This document shows positions 50,854-59,640 of a stretch of DNA of 64,000 nt, in pieces; positions within the stretch are counted from its first letter, which is position 1, and the number at the start of each line of letters is the position of its first letter. The notes beneath the pieces were generated by a model. The model was given only the letters and a program-made list of their open reading frames with translations. It did no database searches and was not told the DNA's origin. A program made the translations under genes and the position numbers. This DNA is from Kribbella pratensis (lineage in GTDB: Bacteria; Actinomycetota; Actinomycetes; Propionibacteriales; Kribbellaceae): positions 1,612,001 through 1,676,000 of the forward strand of contig NZ_SODU01000003.1 in assembly GCF_004366075.1 (NCBI RefSeq). The letters are read 5' to 3'.

Positions 50854-50934
50854 GACCGGTGAGACGCCACCCATCGGCACAAGGTTCCGGCAACAGGCCT
50901 TTCGCCGTACGTCGAAATAGCTGCCTGAGAACCA

Positions 50935-50950
50935 TTCAACCACTGTTGAA
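50935..50950. promoter_or_regulatory. Short palindrome before the GH43 gene
   Basis: TTCAAC (50935-50940) and GTTGAA (50945-50950) are 6-bp arms with four bases between, about 75 bp before the GH43 start. A possible operator. Confidence 0.35.
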
Positions 50951-51021
50951 CGGTTTACAACGTTGGCAAGCTCGTTCTACAACCAGGGAGATGGTCCGCC
51001 CACACCCCGGAGGTGTCCGTC

Positions 51022-52434
51022 ATGAGGTTCGTCCGCCCCGTCCTCTGCACGCTGCTCGCCGTACTCATGACCGGATCCGTCGCCGGTCCCGCTCCCGCCG
51101 TCGAACGCGAGGAGAATGCTGTGACGTCGCAGACGTTCCGGAACCCGGTGAATCCGTCCGCGGATCCGTCGCTGATGTTCTACAACGGCAGGTACTACGT
51201 CGCGACCACCCGCGGCGACCGGATCGGTATCTGGTCGTCGACCAGCCTCGCGACGCTGCTCGTGCAACCGGAACAGGTGGTGTGGCGGGACTCGAACACC
51301 AGCCGCAACACACAGATGTGGGCGCCGGCGTTCCGGCATGTCGGAAACCGCTGGTACATCTACTACACGGCCTCCGACGGCGTGGACGCCAACCACCGGA
51401 TGTACGTGCTCGAGTCGGCCGGCGACGACCCGCTCGGCCCGTACAGCTTCAAGGCGAAGATCGCGGACTTCGGTGGGTACGCGATCGACGGCGAGCCGAT
51501 CACGGTCAACGGGCAGCAGTACTTCGTCTGGACCGGCCCGGGCCGCGGACAGGGCGGACCGGCGCAGCTGTACATCGTCCGGATGAGCAACCCGTGGACC
51601 GCGACCGGCGGCCGCGTCGCGATCCCGGCCGACGGCGGGTGCACCGAAGTACGGGAAGGGCCGACCCCGCTGTACGGCGCGACGCGCACCTTCCTGACCT
51701 ACTCGACGTGCGACACCGGCAAGCCGGACTACCAGCTGTGGATGAAGAGCATCGCGAACGGCGCCGACCCGATGGTCGCGGCGAACTGGGTGCAGCACCC
51801 CGGCCCGGTCTTCTCCCGCAACGACGCGACCGGCGTGTGGGGTCCCGGGCACCACTCGTTCTTCAAGTCACCGGACGGGACCGAGGACTGGATCGCGTAC
51901 CACGGCAAGAACACCAGCACCTACACGTACTCGTACCGCACGACGCGCGTCCAGAAGATCACCTGGAACGCCGACGGTACGCCGAACCTCGGCCGGCCGC
52001 TCGCCGCGGGCGCGACCCAGAACCTGCCGTCCGGCGACCCGGGTTCACCGAACTACTGGATCAACGACACCGACGCGGCCGTCGCCTACACCGGTGCGTG
52101 GAGCTCCGGTGCCGGCTGCGGCAACCAGTGCTTCTGGGGCAACGACCACTGGAGCTGGGAGCCGAACGCGACCGCGACGATCCGGTTCACCGGCACCCGC
52201 GTGGCCCTGCTGAGTGTGGCGGACACCGGCAACGGCATCGCCGCCATCTCGGTCGACGGCGGACCCGAGCAACGGATCGACTACTACAGCTCGATCCGCG
52301 TCGGCGAGCAGCTGATGTACATCAGCCCGGCCTTGCCGTCCGGCCCGCACACCCTGAAGGTGCGCGTGACCGGCGACAAGAACCCCGCGTCGACCAGCGC
52401 GGTCATCAGCCTCGACCGCACCGAGGTCTACTAG
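51022..52434 (+). CDS. Secreted GH43-family arabinofuranosidase/xylosidase
   Basis: A 470-aa enzyme with a signal peptide (about 1-28). The five-blade propeller (about 35-330) has the catalytic Asp in NPSADPSLMFYNGRYY, a second acid in YAIDGEPI and the general acid Glu in VREGPTPLYG. A C-terminal beta-sandwich (about 345-470, NDTDAAVAYTGAWS...) looks like a carbohydrate-binding module. The start at 51022 follows GGAGG with suitable spacing. It probably trims arabinose or xylose from plant polymers outside the cell. The downstream lectin-like genes run on the other strand. Confidence 0.9.
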   Translation: MRFVRPVLCTLLAVLMTGSVAGPAPAVEREENAVTSQTFRNPVNPSADPSLMFYNGRYYVATTRGDRIGIWSSTSLATLLVQPEQVVWRDSNTSRNTQMWAPAFRHVGNRWYIYYTASDGVDANHRMYVLESAGDDPLGPYSFKAKIADFGGYAIDGEPITVNGQQYFVWTGPGRGQGGPAQLYIVRMSNPWTATGGRVAIPADGGCTEVREGPTPLYGATRTFLTYSTCDTGKPDYQLWMKSIANGADPMVAANWVQHPGPVFSRNDATGVWGPGHHSFFKSPDGTEDWIAYHGKNTSTYTYSYRTTRVQKITWNADGTPNLGRPLAAGATQNLPSGDPGSPNYWINDTDAAVAYTGAWSSGAGCGNQCFWGNDHWSWEPNATATIRFTGTRVALLSVADTGNGIAAISVDGGPEQRIDYYSSIRVGEQLMYISPALPSGPHTLKVRVTGDKNPASTSAVISLDRTEVY

Positions 52435-53201
52435 ACAAACGTCTTCACGATGGTGCGGCCGTTGACCATGAGGAGGTGGCCGTCGTCGGTGAGCTGGAGG
52501 ACGCTGCCGGGGCGGCGGGTCTCGTACATCCAGGTGATGTCACCGAAGTCATTGAAGTTGTAGAACGTGCCGTCCGGTCCGACCGACCCGTACGACTCCG
52601 GCGAGGTCTTCTTCCCGGTGCTCCACAGGACGGTGGTGCCGTTCCTGTACAGCACCAGATTGCCGGTGGTCAGGAACTTGAGCGTGTAGATCCGGTTGAC
52701 GGAGTACATGATCACTTCACGTCCTTCCGGGTCCGGGGCATGGATCTGGCTCTGCGGCATCAGCGTGCCGATCACCATGTGCCGGTTCCAGTTGGCCTTG
52801 CCGCGGGTGTTGTAGATCGCGAGGTTCCCGTTGTCCGGCAGCACCAGCTTCGCGCCGGCGCTCTTGATGCTCATCGACCAGAACTTCGTCCGGCCGTAGA
52901 TCATCTGCAGCGTCCCGTCCGTGCCCATGACCAGCACGGAGCCCGCGCGCCAGGTCCCGGAGCTCCACAACCGCCACGACACCCCGCGCTGGTACAGCTT
53001 CGCCTCCCCACGCGTATCCATGATCAACGTGTAGACCCCGTTGCGCGACCGGATGTACTGCCCGGCCATCAACTTCTGACCCGGCAGCAGCGTGTCCGAG
53101 ACCGCCACCGTCGTCGCCTCGGCCGGTCCGCTTCCGACCAGCACGGCCCCACCCAGTAGCGTCCCCACGGCCAGAACCCCAGCCAACAGCCGACGTACCA
53201 T
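52431..53201 (-). CDS. Secreted lectin-like protein, copy 1 of 3
   Basis: A 256-aa protein with a signal peptide (about 1-29). Two beta-prism II (bulb-type lectin) like domains follow, with GQYIRSRNGVYTLIMDTRG and YTLKFLTTGNLVLYRNGTTVLWS as recognisable strands. The sugar-site motif QxDxNxVxY is degenerate. Copies 2 and 3 follow the same design, and copy 3 is nearest in sequence. Its stop overlaps the convergent GH43 gene end by four bases. Binding to surface polysaccharide is a family-based guess. Confidence 0.8.
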   Translation of the reverse strand: MVRRLLAGVLAVGTLLGGAVLVGSGPAEATTVAVSDTLLPGQKLMAGQYIRSRNGVYTLIMDTRGEAKLYQRGVSWRLWSSGTWRAGSVLVMGTDGTLQMIYGRTKFWSMSIKSAGAKLVLPDNGNLAIYNTRGKANWNRHMVIGTLMPQSQIHAPDPEGREVIMYSVNRIYTLKFLTTGNLVLYRNGTTVLWSTGKKTSPESYGSVGPDGTFYNFNDFGDITWMYETRRPGSVLQLTDDGHLLMVNGRTIVKTFV

Positions 53202-53243
53202 TCATGCCCCCTCGGTTCGATTGTGAATGCTCAGTGGCACAGG

Positions 53244-54014
53244 CTAGACGAACATCTTCACGACGGTGCGGCCGTTGATCAGCAGGAAGTGGCCGTCGTT
53301 GCGGATCTGGACGACGGTGCCCGGCCTGTGGGTCGCGAAGTCCCACGTGCCTTCGCCGTCACGGTTGTAGGTGCCGAAGGTGCCGTTCGGGTCGATGTTC
53401 GCGAACGACTCCGGGTACTGGGTCTTGCCGGTGCTCCACAGCACGGTCGTGCCGTTCTTCTGGAAGACCATGTTCCCGTTCGTCAGCACCTTCAGCGTGT
53501 AGATGTGGTCCAGGGAGTACATCGTCACGTCGCGGCCGAGTGCGTCCGGTGCGTGCAGCATGGCACCCACCATCAGCGTGCCGATCACCATGTGCCGGTT
53601 CCAGACCGCCTTGCCGCGGGTGTTGTAGATCGCCAGCAGACCGGTGTTCGGCAGCACCAGCTTCGCCTGCGGGCTGGCCGCACCCATCGACCAGATCTGC
53701 GTCCGCCCGTAGATGATCCGCATCGTGCCGTCGGCCGCCATCACCAGCACCGACCCCGGCCGGTAGGTTCCGGACGTCCACAGCGGCTGCGCCACGCCGC
53801 GCTGGAACAGGGTCACGTTCCCGCTGCGCTGCATGGTCAGCGTGAACACACCACTCGCCGACTTGATCGACTGCAGTGTCATCAACTTCTGACCCGGTAG
53901 CAGCGTGTCCGAGACTGCTGCCGTCTTCGCCTCGGCCGGTCCGCTTCCCACCAGCACGGCCCCACCCAACAGTGCCCCGACGGCCAGGACCCCGGCCACC
54001 AGTCGACGTACCAT
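53244..54014 (-). CDS. Secreted lectin-like protein, copy 2 of 3
   Basis: A 256-aa paralogue of its neighbours with the same signal peptide type (VRRLVAGVLAVGALLGGAVLVG). The middle has QSIKSASGVFTLTMQRSG, IYGRTQIWSMGAASPQAKLVLP and YTLKVLTNGNMVFQKNGTTVLWSTG. It is the most diverged copy: aromatic and charged residues at the strand ends differ, so it may have another ligand. It is separated from copy 1 by 42 bases. Confidence 0.8.
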   Translation of the reverse strand: MVRRLVAGVLAVGALLGGAVLVGSGPAEAKTAAVSDTLLPGQKLMTLQSIKSASGVFTLTMQRSGNVTLFQRGVAQPLWTSGTYRPGSVLVMAADGTMRIIYGRTQIWSMGAASPQAKLVLPNTGLLAIYNTRGKAVWNRHMVIGTLMVGAMLHAPDALGRDVTMYSLDHIYTLKVLTNGNMVFQKNGTTVLWSTGKTQYPESFANIDPNGTFGTYNRDGEGTWDFATHRPGTVVQIRNDGHFLLINGRTVVKMFV

Positions 54015-54043
54015 CCCGCACCCCTAGTTCGCTCAGTGTCTTG

Positions 54044-54814
54044 TCAGTAGAAGATCTTGACGACGGTCTTCCCGTTGACCATCCGAAGGTGGCCGTCGTC
54101 GGTCAGCTGGAGGACGCTACCGTCGCGACGGGTCTGGTAGAAGAAGGTCAGGTCCCCGAAACCGTTCACGGTGCCGAACGAGCCGTCCGGGTTGACCCAG
54201 CCGTACGCGCCCGGGGCATTCTTCACGCCGGTGCTCCACAGGACGGTGGTGCCGTCCTTGTACAGCACCAGATTGCCGGTCGTCAGGAACTTCAGCGTGT
54301 AGATCCGGTTGACGGAGTACATGATGACCTCGTCCCAGGTCGCGTCCGGGCCGGCGAGCTTGCTCTGCGGCATCAACGTCCCGACGACCATGTGACGGTT
54401 CCAGTTCGCCTTGCCGCGAGTGTTGTAGATCGCCAGGTTCCCGGTGTCCGGCAGCACCAGCTTCGCGCCGGCGCTCTTGATGCTCATCGACCAGATCTTC
54501 GTCCGGCCGTAAATCACCTGCAACGTCCCGTCCGTGCCCATCACCAGCACCGAGTTCCGCCGCCAGGTGCCCGAGGCCCACAGCGGATTCTTCACTCCGC
54601 GCTGGTACAGCTTGACGTCGCCGGCCGGCTGCATGATCAACGTGTAGACCCCGCTGTGCGAGCGGATGTACTGCCCAGCCAGCAGCTTCTGACCCGGCAA
54701 CAGGGTGTCCGATACCGCCACCGCCTTCGCTTCGGCCTGGGTGCTCCCCACGACCGCGACCCCGCCCAGGAGCGCTCCGACTGCCAGAACTCCGACCCAC
54801 AACCGACGTACCAT
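54044..54814 (-). CDS. Secreted lectin-like protein, copy 3 of 3
   Basis: A 256-aa protein close to copy 1 (shared IYGRTKIWSMSIKSAGAKLV and MYSVNRIYTLKFLTTGNLVL). It has a signal peptide (about 1-29) and two bulb-lectin-like repeats. It is the first gene of the triplet on this strand and lies 51 bases downstream of the ABC permease gene, so it may be read through from that operon. The equal length of 256 residues in all three copies shows a recent tandem origin. Confidence 0.8.
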   Translation of the reverse strand: MVRRLWVGVLAVGALLGGVAVVGSTQAEAKAVAVSDTLLPGQKLLAGQYIRSHSGVYTLIMQPAGDVKLYQRGVKNPLWASGTWRRNSVLVMGTDGTLQVIYGRTKIWSMSIKSAGAKLVLPDTGNLAIYNTRGKANWNRHMVVGTLMPQSKLAGPDATWDEVIMYSVNRIYTLKFLTTGNLVLYKDGTTVLWSTGVKNAPGAYGWVNPDGSFGTVNGFGDLTFFYQTRRDGSVLQLTDDGHLRMVNGKTVVKIFY

Positions 54815-54865
54815 GCCGATCCCCCTCTGTTCGTTTGTGAGTGCTCAGTGTCCTGGGCGAAGAGG

Positions 54866-55687
54866 TCATCCCTTCAATCCGGAGGCGAATCCGCGGATCA
54901 CGTACCGCTGCAGGACGAGGAAGAGCAGCAGGATCGGGAGCGCTGCGAGGACCAGTCCGGCGGCCACCAGCCCGTAGTTCGACGTGTACTCGTTGACGAA
55001 GGCGAAGACCCGGACCGGGACCGTCTCGCGGCCGGATCCACCCAGGTACAGCAGCGGGGTGAAGAAGTCGTTCCAGATGTGTACGGCGTTGAGGATGAGC
55101 ACCGTGCCCGTGATCGGCCGCAGCAGCGGGAAGATCACGTGCGCGAACGCCTGCAGATGGGACGCGCCGTCGATCAGCGCCGCGTTGGTGTAGTCGGCCG
55201 GCAGCGAGCGGATGAACCCGGTGTAGAGGAACACCGTGAACGGCAGTTGGATGCCGGTGTAGAACAGGATCATCCCCTGGTAGGTGCCGAGCAGGCCCAG
55301 GTCGTTGACCATCTGGTAGAGCGGGATCATCCCGAGCTGGAACGGCAGGATGATGCCGACCAGGAACAGGATGTAGAGCGTGTAGCCCAGGCGTGTCGCC
55401 GTACGGGCCAGGAAGTACGCCGCCAGCGAGCCCAGGACGATCAGCACGAGGACACTGCTCACCGTGATCAGGGTGCTGTTCAGCAGCGCCGAGCCGAGTG
55501 ATGCCGACTGCCACGCTTCACCGAAGCTTCCCACCGACGGCGGATCGGGCAGCGACAGCGGCTTGTTGGCGATCTGGCCGGGATCCTTGAAGGCCAATGT
55601 CACCAGGGCGTAGACCGGGAAGAGGAAGGCGATGGCGGCCGCCACCATGACGACTTCCAGCACGAAAGTACGGGGCTTGTATTTCAT
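54866..55687 (-). CDS. Sugar ABC transporter permease (MalG type)
   Basis: A 273-aa permease with six helices. It has the EAA loop TNAALIDGASHLQAFAHVIFPLLRP (about 165-190) and ends RYVIRGFASGLKG. The start at 55687 overlaps the stop of the partner permease (ATGA). It belongs to a three-gene transporter without an ATPase. Confidence 0.93.
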   Translation of the reverse strand: MKYKPRTFVLEVVMVAAAIAFLFPVYALVTLAFKDPGQIANKPLSLPDPPSVGSFGEAWQSASLGSALLNSTLITVSSVLVLIVLGSLAAYFLARTATRLGYTLYILFLVGIILPFQLGMIPLYQMVNDLGLLGTYQGMILFYTGIQLPFTVFLYTGFIRSLPADYTNAALIDGASHLQAFAHVIFPLLRPITGTVLILNAVHIWNDFFTPLLYLGGSGRETVPVRVFAFVNEYTSNYGLVAAGLVLAALPILLLFLVLQRYVIRGFASGLKG

Positions 55688-56616
55688 GCCGCGGTCTCCC
55701 TCGAGCGCAGGTACCCGATCTGGATGAAGGACACGGCCGCGACGAAGATCGCCAGTACCAGCGCCACCGCGGTGCTGTAGCCGAACTTCCCGAAGACGAA
55801 GGCCTGCTTGTAGAGGACCGTCGACAACGTGTCGGTCGCGTACCCGGGGCCGCCGTTCGTCATCGCGATGATCTGGGTGAACAACGTCAGGCCACCGACC
55901 GTGGACAGCATCAGGTTGATCGTCACGGCCGGTGCGAGCAACGGCCAGGTGATGTGCCGGAACCGGGCCACGGTGCCCGCGCCGTCGACCATCGCGGACT
56001 CGTGCAGCTCCTGCGGTACGCCTTCCAGACCGGCCAGGAAGATGACCATCGAGTACCCGGCGCACTGCCAGATCACGGTGAAGGCAACCGACCACAACGC
56101 GATCGACGGATTGCCCAGCCAGTCCTGCCGCAGCCCGCCGAGACCGATCGCCCCGAGGGCCGCGTTCAACCCGGCGTCCGGCGCCGGGTTGTACACGTAC
56201 TTCCACAGGAACGACACCATCACCGGACTCACCACGACGGGCGCGAAGAAGACCACCCGCAGCACCATCCGGCTCTTGATCCCGGTGTGTACGCCGAGCG
56301 CCAGCAGCAACCCGATCCCGTTCTGTACGACGACGATCGCCACCGTCAGCAGCAACGTGTTGCGCAACGCGCCGAGCGCCTGGTCGTCGTGGAACAACTG
56401 CTGGAAGTTGTCCAGCCCCACGAACGACCGCTGCGCCCCCACCCCGGACCAGTCGGTGAACGCCGACCCGGCCCCGGAAAACGCCGGATACAAGACAACC
56501 AACGCATAGATCAGCAACGCCGGCACCGCGAACAACCACGGCGGCGCGATCCCGCCGCCGCGGCGCCGCGGTGCCTTGACAGCGTCCCGGCGTACCGCCT
56601 GAGCTGTGACCGTCAT
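55684..56616 (-). CDS. Sugar ABC transporter permease (MalF type)
   Basis: A 310-aa permease. A short basic N-terminus (APRRRGGG) is followed by six helices, the EAA loop HESAMVDGAGTVARFRHITWPLLAP and the MalF-like loop TNGGPGYATDTLSTVLYKQAF. The start overlaps the stop of the binding-protein gene by four bases. It pairs with the MalG-type permease. Confidence 0.93.
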   Translation of the reverse strand: MTVTAQAVRRDAVKAPRRRGGGIAPPWLFAVPALLIYALVVLYPAFSGAGSAFTDWSGVGAQRSFVGLDNFQQLFHDDQALGALRNTLLLTVAIVVVQNGIGLLLALGVHTGIKSRMVLRVVFFAPVVVSPVMVSFLWKYVYNPAPDAGLNAALGAIGLGGLRQDWLGNPSIALWSVAFTVIWQCAGYSMVIFLAGLEGVPQELHESAMVDGAGTVARFRHITWPLLAPAVTINLMLSTVGGLTLFTQIIAMTNGGPGYATDTLSTVLYKQAFVFGKFGYSTAVALVLAIFVAAVSFIQIGYLRSRETAA

Positions 56617-57908
56617 GCCGTCTTCCGGTAGGCCTCGTCCATCTTCTTCAGGGCGGCCGGGACCGTGCTCTTGCCGCCGAGGAGCTCCTGTACGACGGCG
56701 AAGTGGGTCGGCTGTACTTCGGCGTTCGGCCAGCGCTGGTCCATGAACGGAACCGCCTTGTTGTCCTTGAGGTACGGGAGGAACGGCTTCAGCACCGGGT
56801 CGACCTTGGCGTCGCCCTCGGAGTACAGCGGGACGCACGCGACGGCTTCGGCCCAGGCGTTGACGACCTCGGGCTGACCGCAGTACTCGATGAACTTCTT
56901 CGCCTGCTCGGCCTTCTTGCTCTTCGCGCTGACCGCGATACCGACCACCACGCCGCCGGGGATCCAGTTGTCGGCGGCGACATCCGTGGCCGGGAACGGG
57001 AACATGCCCAGGTCGTCCGGCGTCGGCGACGCCTGGCGGAAGGCCTGCAGGACCGCGGACACCTGGACGGCCATCGCGGCCTTGCCGGTGCCGACCATCG
57101 AGGTGGCCTGCTCGTACGTCGTCCCGTTCGGGTTGTCGTTGAAGAAGCCCTTCTTCTGCAGCTCGAGGTACTTGTTCATCGCGTCCGCCCAGCCCGAGTC
57201 CGCGAAGGACGCGCTGCCGGCGGTCATCTTGTCGTCGAAGTCCGGCGTCTTGGCGTAGACCGTTCCCGGGACGAGCGCGTAGTCGATGAGCTGCGTGACC
57301 CACGGGGTCTGGGCGCCGAGCGCGATCGGCACGATGCCCTTCTTCTTCAGCTTGTCGCACACCGACAGCAGCTCCGACCAGGTGGTCGGTACGTCGACGC
57401 CCGCGGTCGCGAACGCCTTCTTGTTGTAGATCGCGCCGAGCACGCTGGTGCCGGGCGAGAAGATGAACGTCTTGCCGTCGTTCTGGAACGCGCCCTTGAA
57501 GCCGGTCGGGATCTTCTGGGTCCAGGACTGGCTGCTGAGGTCCGTGAGCAGGTTCGCCTTGCTCAGCTGGACCATCGACATCGCACTGCCGTTGCCCGGG
57601 TAGACCGCGTGCAGGTCCGGGGCGTTACCGGCCGCGAGCTGCGCCCGGAGCGCGGTCTGCAGCTGGTCGGCCGGCGAGAACGAGAGGTTGAAGTCGAAGT
57701 CCGAATGCGCCTTCTTGTAGTCGTCGAGCGCCTTCCGCAGACCGGCCTCCTGGCTGCCGGCGCCGATCACCTTGAGAGGACCGCCGGACGACGAGCTGCC
57801 GTTGCCGCCGCCGCAGGCCGACAACGCACCGGCCAGACCGGCGGTGACGGTCGCCCCGCCGACGAGTTGAAGGAGCCGCCTTCGGCTGACGGACCGTTCG
57901 AGTGCCAT
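56613..57908 (-). CDS. Sugar ABC transporter solute-binding lipoprotein
   Basis: A 431-aa family 1 binding protein. A twin-arginine-like start (SRRRLLQLVGG) and lipobox LSAC (about 29-32) indicate a lipid-anchored protein, possibly exported folded. A Gly/Ser linker and the first lobe LKVIGAGSQEAGLRKALDDYKKAH follow. It feeds the two downstream permeases. The substrate is unknown, though the neighbouring GH43 gene hints at a plant-derived oligosaccharide. Confidence 0.92.
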   Translation of the reverse strand: MALERSVSRRRLLQLVGGATVTAGLAGALSACGGGNGSSSSGGPLKVIGAGSQEAGLRKALDDYKKAHSDFDFNLSFSPADQLQTALRAQLAAGNAPDLHAVYPGNGSAMSMVQLSKANLLTDLSSQSWTQKIPTGFKGAFQNDGKTFIFSPGTSVLGAIYNKKAFATAGVDVPTTWSELLSVCDKLKKKGIVPIALGAQTPWVTQLIDYALVPGTVYAKTPDFDDKMTAGSASFADSGWADAMNKYLELQKKGFFNDNPNGTTYEQATSMVGTGKAAMAVQVSAVLQAFRQASPTPDDLGMFPFPATDVAADNWIPGGVVVGIAVSAKSKKAEQAKKFIEYCGQPEVVNAWAEAVACVPLYSEGDAKVDPVLKPFLPYLKDNKAVPFMDQRWPNAEVQPTHFAVVQELLGGKSTVPAALKKMDEAYRKTA

Positions 57909-57946
57909 GGTTCCTCCTGAGCGCCGAAGTACCGGCCAAGAATGTG

Positions 57947-57971
57947 AAGTAACCGCAGGATCGTGTTACTT
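57947..57971. promoter_or_regulatory. Candidate operator before the sugar ABC operon
   Basis: AAGTAAC (57947-57953) and GTTACTT (57965-57971) are perfect 7-bp arms separated by 11 bases, about 40-60 bp before the binding-protein start. No regulator gene is adjacent. Confidence 0.5.
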
Positions 57972-58094
57972 TTGTCACGGGGACGGTACGTACGGCCCGG
58001 GAGAGTGTCAAGACCTCGTTGAAAGGATTCAGTCGGACCGGTGTGAAAAGGCCTCCACCGGTGTTTTGGGGCCCGGCCCACCTCGCCTGAGAAG

Positions 58095-58826
58095 ATGGCC
58101 CACGTGCGCGTGAGACGAGTCCTCCTGGCCGGCCTCCTGCTGCTGGCCCTGGCTCTCGGCGCCGGCAGTGGCTACTACGCGGGCGACTACTTCGACGGTC
58201 CGGAACCCACTGCCTCCGGCACCGCCGGCCCACTCGGCGACATCTCCCCATCCCCCACGCCGACACCGACCGAGCCCCCGCTCCCGGTGAAGACCCCGGT
58301 CCCGAGCACCGTGGAGCCTCTCGAGACCGGGCTGGACTACACCAACCGCACCTTCACCGTGACCCCGAAGGACGCGGAGCCGGTCCAGCTCTCGATCGAG
58401 ACACCACAGGGCTGGAAGATCGCACCCAGGGACCCGAAACGCCCCGGCGAGGTCAAGTACCTCGACAAACTCAGAGAACGCGGCGTCCGCGTCGAAGCAG
58501 TCGCGCCGGCCGCACAGAGTCCTGCCGCCGAGATGGCCCAGCTCATCGTGGACCTCAAGAAGAGCCAGCCGCCGGAGAACGACGTACGCATCGCCAGCCA
58601 CACCACCGACGTGATCACCGGCGACGACGGCGAATCCCGGTCGGTCGCCACGCTGATCTACACCTTCATCCCGGGCGAGACCCTGCGCTACGTGATCGTC
58701 CGCTGGGTCGCGATCAACGGCGAGCTCACCAACGTGGAGATGAGCATCACCGGCCTCCCCCAGGACGCCCAAGCCCTCGACGAGGTCCTACAACGAGCAA
58801 CCGCCTCGGTCAGCGAGGTCGGCTGA
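58095..58826 (+). CDS. Exported anchored protein, paralogue 1
   Basis: A 243-aa protein with one N-terminal helix (about 8-27), a Pro/Thr-rich linker (about 45-78) and a C-terminal alpha+beta domain (about 85-243). I recognise no family. The core has LDYTNRTFTVTPKDAE, then YVIVRWVAINGELTNVEMSITGLPQDAQALDEVL, which is shared with the next gene. The start has a modest GAGAAG site. The two genes are a tandem pair that would display related domains outside the membrane. Confidence 0.75.
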   Translation: MAHVRVRRVLLAGLLLLALALGAGSGYYAGDYFDGPEPTASGTAGPLGDISPSPTPTPTEPPLPVKTPVPSTVEPLETGLDYTNRTFTVTPKDAEPVQLSIETPQGWKIAPRDPKRPGEVKYLDKLRERGVRVEAVAPAAQSPAAEMAQLIVDLKKSQPPENDVRIASHTTDVITGDDGESRSVATLIYTFIPGETLRYVIVRWVAINGELTNVEMSITGLPQDAQALDEVLQRATASVSEVG

Positions 58827-58911
58827 CCCTTTTCACAGAATCGTTACTTATCCGGTGCAACCTCTGCGGGGGCTGAGGTGTCTTCTGTTAGTAGACCTGG
58901 GGAGGTGGGGC

Positions 58912-59640
58912 ATGGCGGGGACGGTGAGTAGGCGGGCGATGCTCGGCGCCGGTCTGCTGACGCTTGCGGGCGTGGGCGGAGCGGGAGGCTACGGCGTCGG
59001 CCTGTTCCTCACCAAGGAACCAAGCCTCGCCGGCACGGCGGCACCGCTCGCCGTGGGGTCCACGCCAAGTACGACGCCTACCCCGACGCCAACACCGACC
59101 GGACCGCCACGCAAGGTCACGTACGACAAGTCGCCCGCCCTCGAGGTCGACGACCTGGACTACGAGGCCCGGACGTTCACGGTGACCGACATGTTCAAGT
59201 CGCGGATCTCGGTCCGCGTGCCGTCGGACTGGGCGTACACCAAGCAGGATCCGCCGAAGAGCGGCCGGTTCACCGACCGGACGAAGAAGCGCTGGATCAG
59301 GATCGAAGCCGGCTTCACGATCACGCGGCCGCCCGCCGACTCGCTGGAAGCCCGGCTCAAGCAGCTCGCCGGCATCTCGGCGAGCCAGATGGTGAAGGTC
59401 CTGTCACGGACCGTGGAAGCGAACTACGCGACGCTCGCCTACACCTACGTGCCGGACGAGGAACTCTCCCCCGAAGGCGTTTTGCGTTATGTCATCGTGC
59501 GTTGGGTCGCGGATGACAGTGGCAACTGCGCTGTCGAGATGAGCTCCACTGGGCTCCCCCAGGATAAGGACGCTCTGCTGGATGTCCTCGACCACGCCAC
59601 CGACAGCGTCGAACGCCGGGACACTCCGCTGTCGGGTTAG
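58912..59640 (+). CDS. Exported anchored protein, paralogue 2
   Basis: A 242-aa protein matching the preceding one in layout: N-terminal helix preceded by SRRAM (about 12-30), a TPTPTP linker (about 45-63), and a domain with LDYEARTFTVTDM and YVIVRWVADDSGNCAVEMSSTGLPQDKDALLDVL. The start follows GGGGAGGTGG. Function unknown. Its stop overlaps the convergent ArsR-type gene by a few bases. Confidence 0.75.
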   Translation: MAGTVSRRAMLGAGLLTLAGVGGAGGYGVGLFLTKEPSLAGTAAPLAVGSTPSTTPTPTPTPTGPPRKVTYDKSPALEVDDLDYEARTFTVTDMFKSRISVRVPSDWAYTKQDPPKSGRFTDRTKKRWIRIEAGFTITRPPADSLEARLKQLAGISASQMVKVLSRTVEANYATLAYTYVPDEELSPEGVLRYVIVRWVADDSGNCAVEMSSTGLPQDKDALLDVLDHATDSVERRDTPLSG

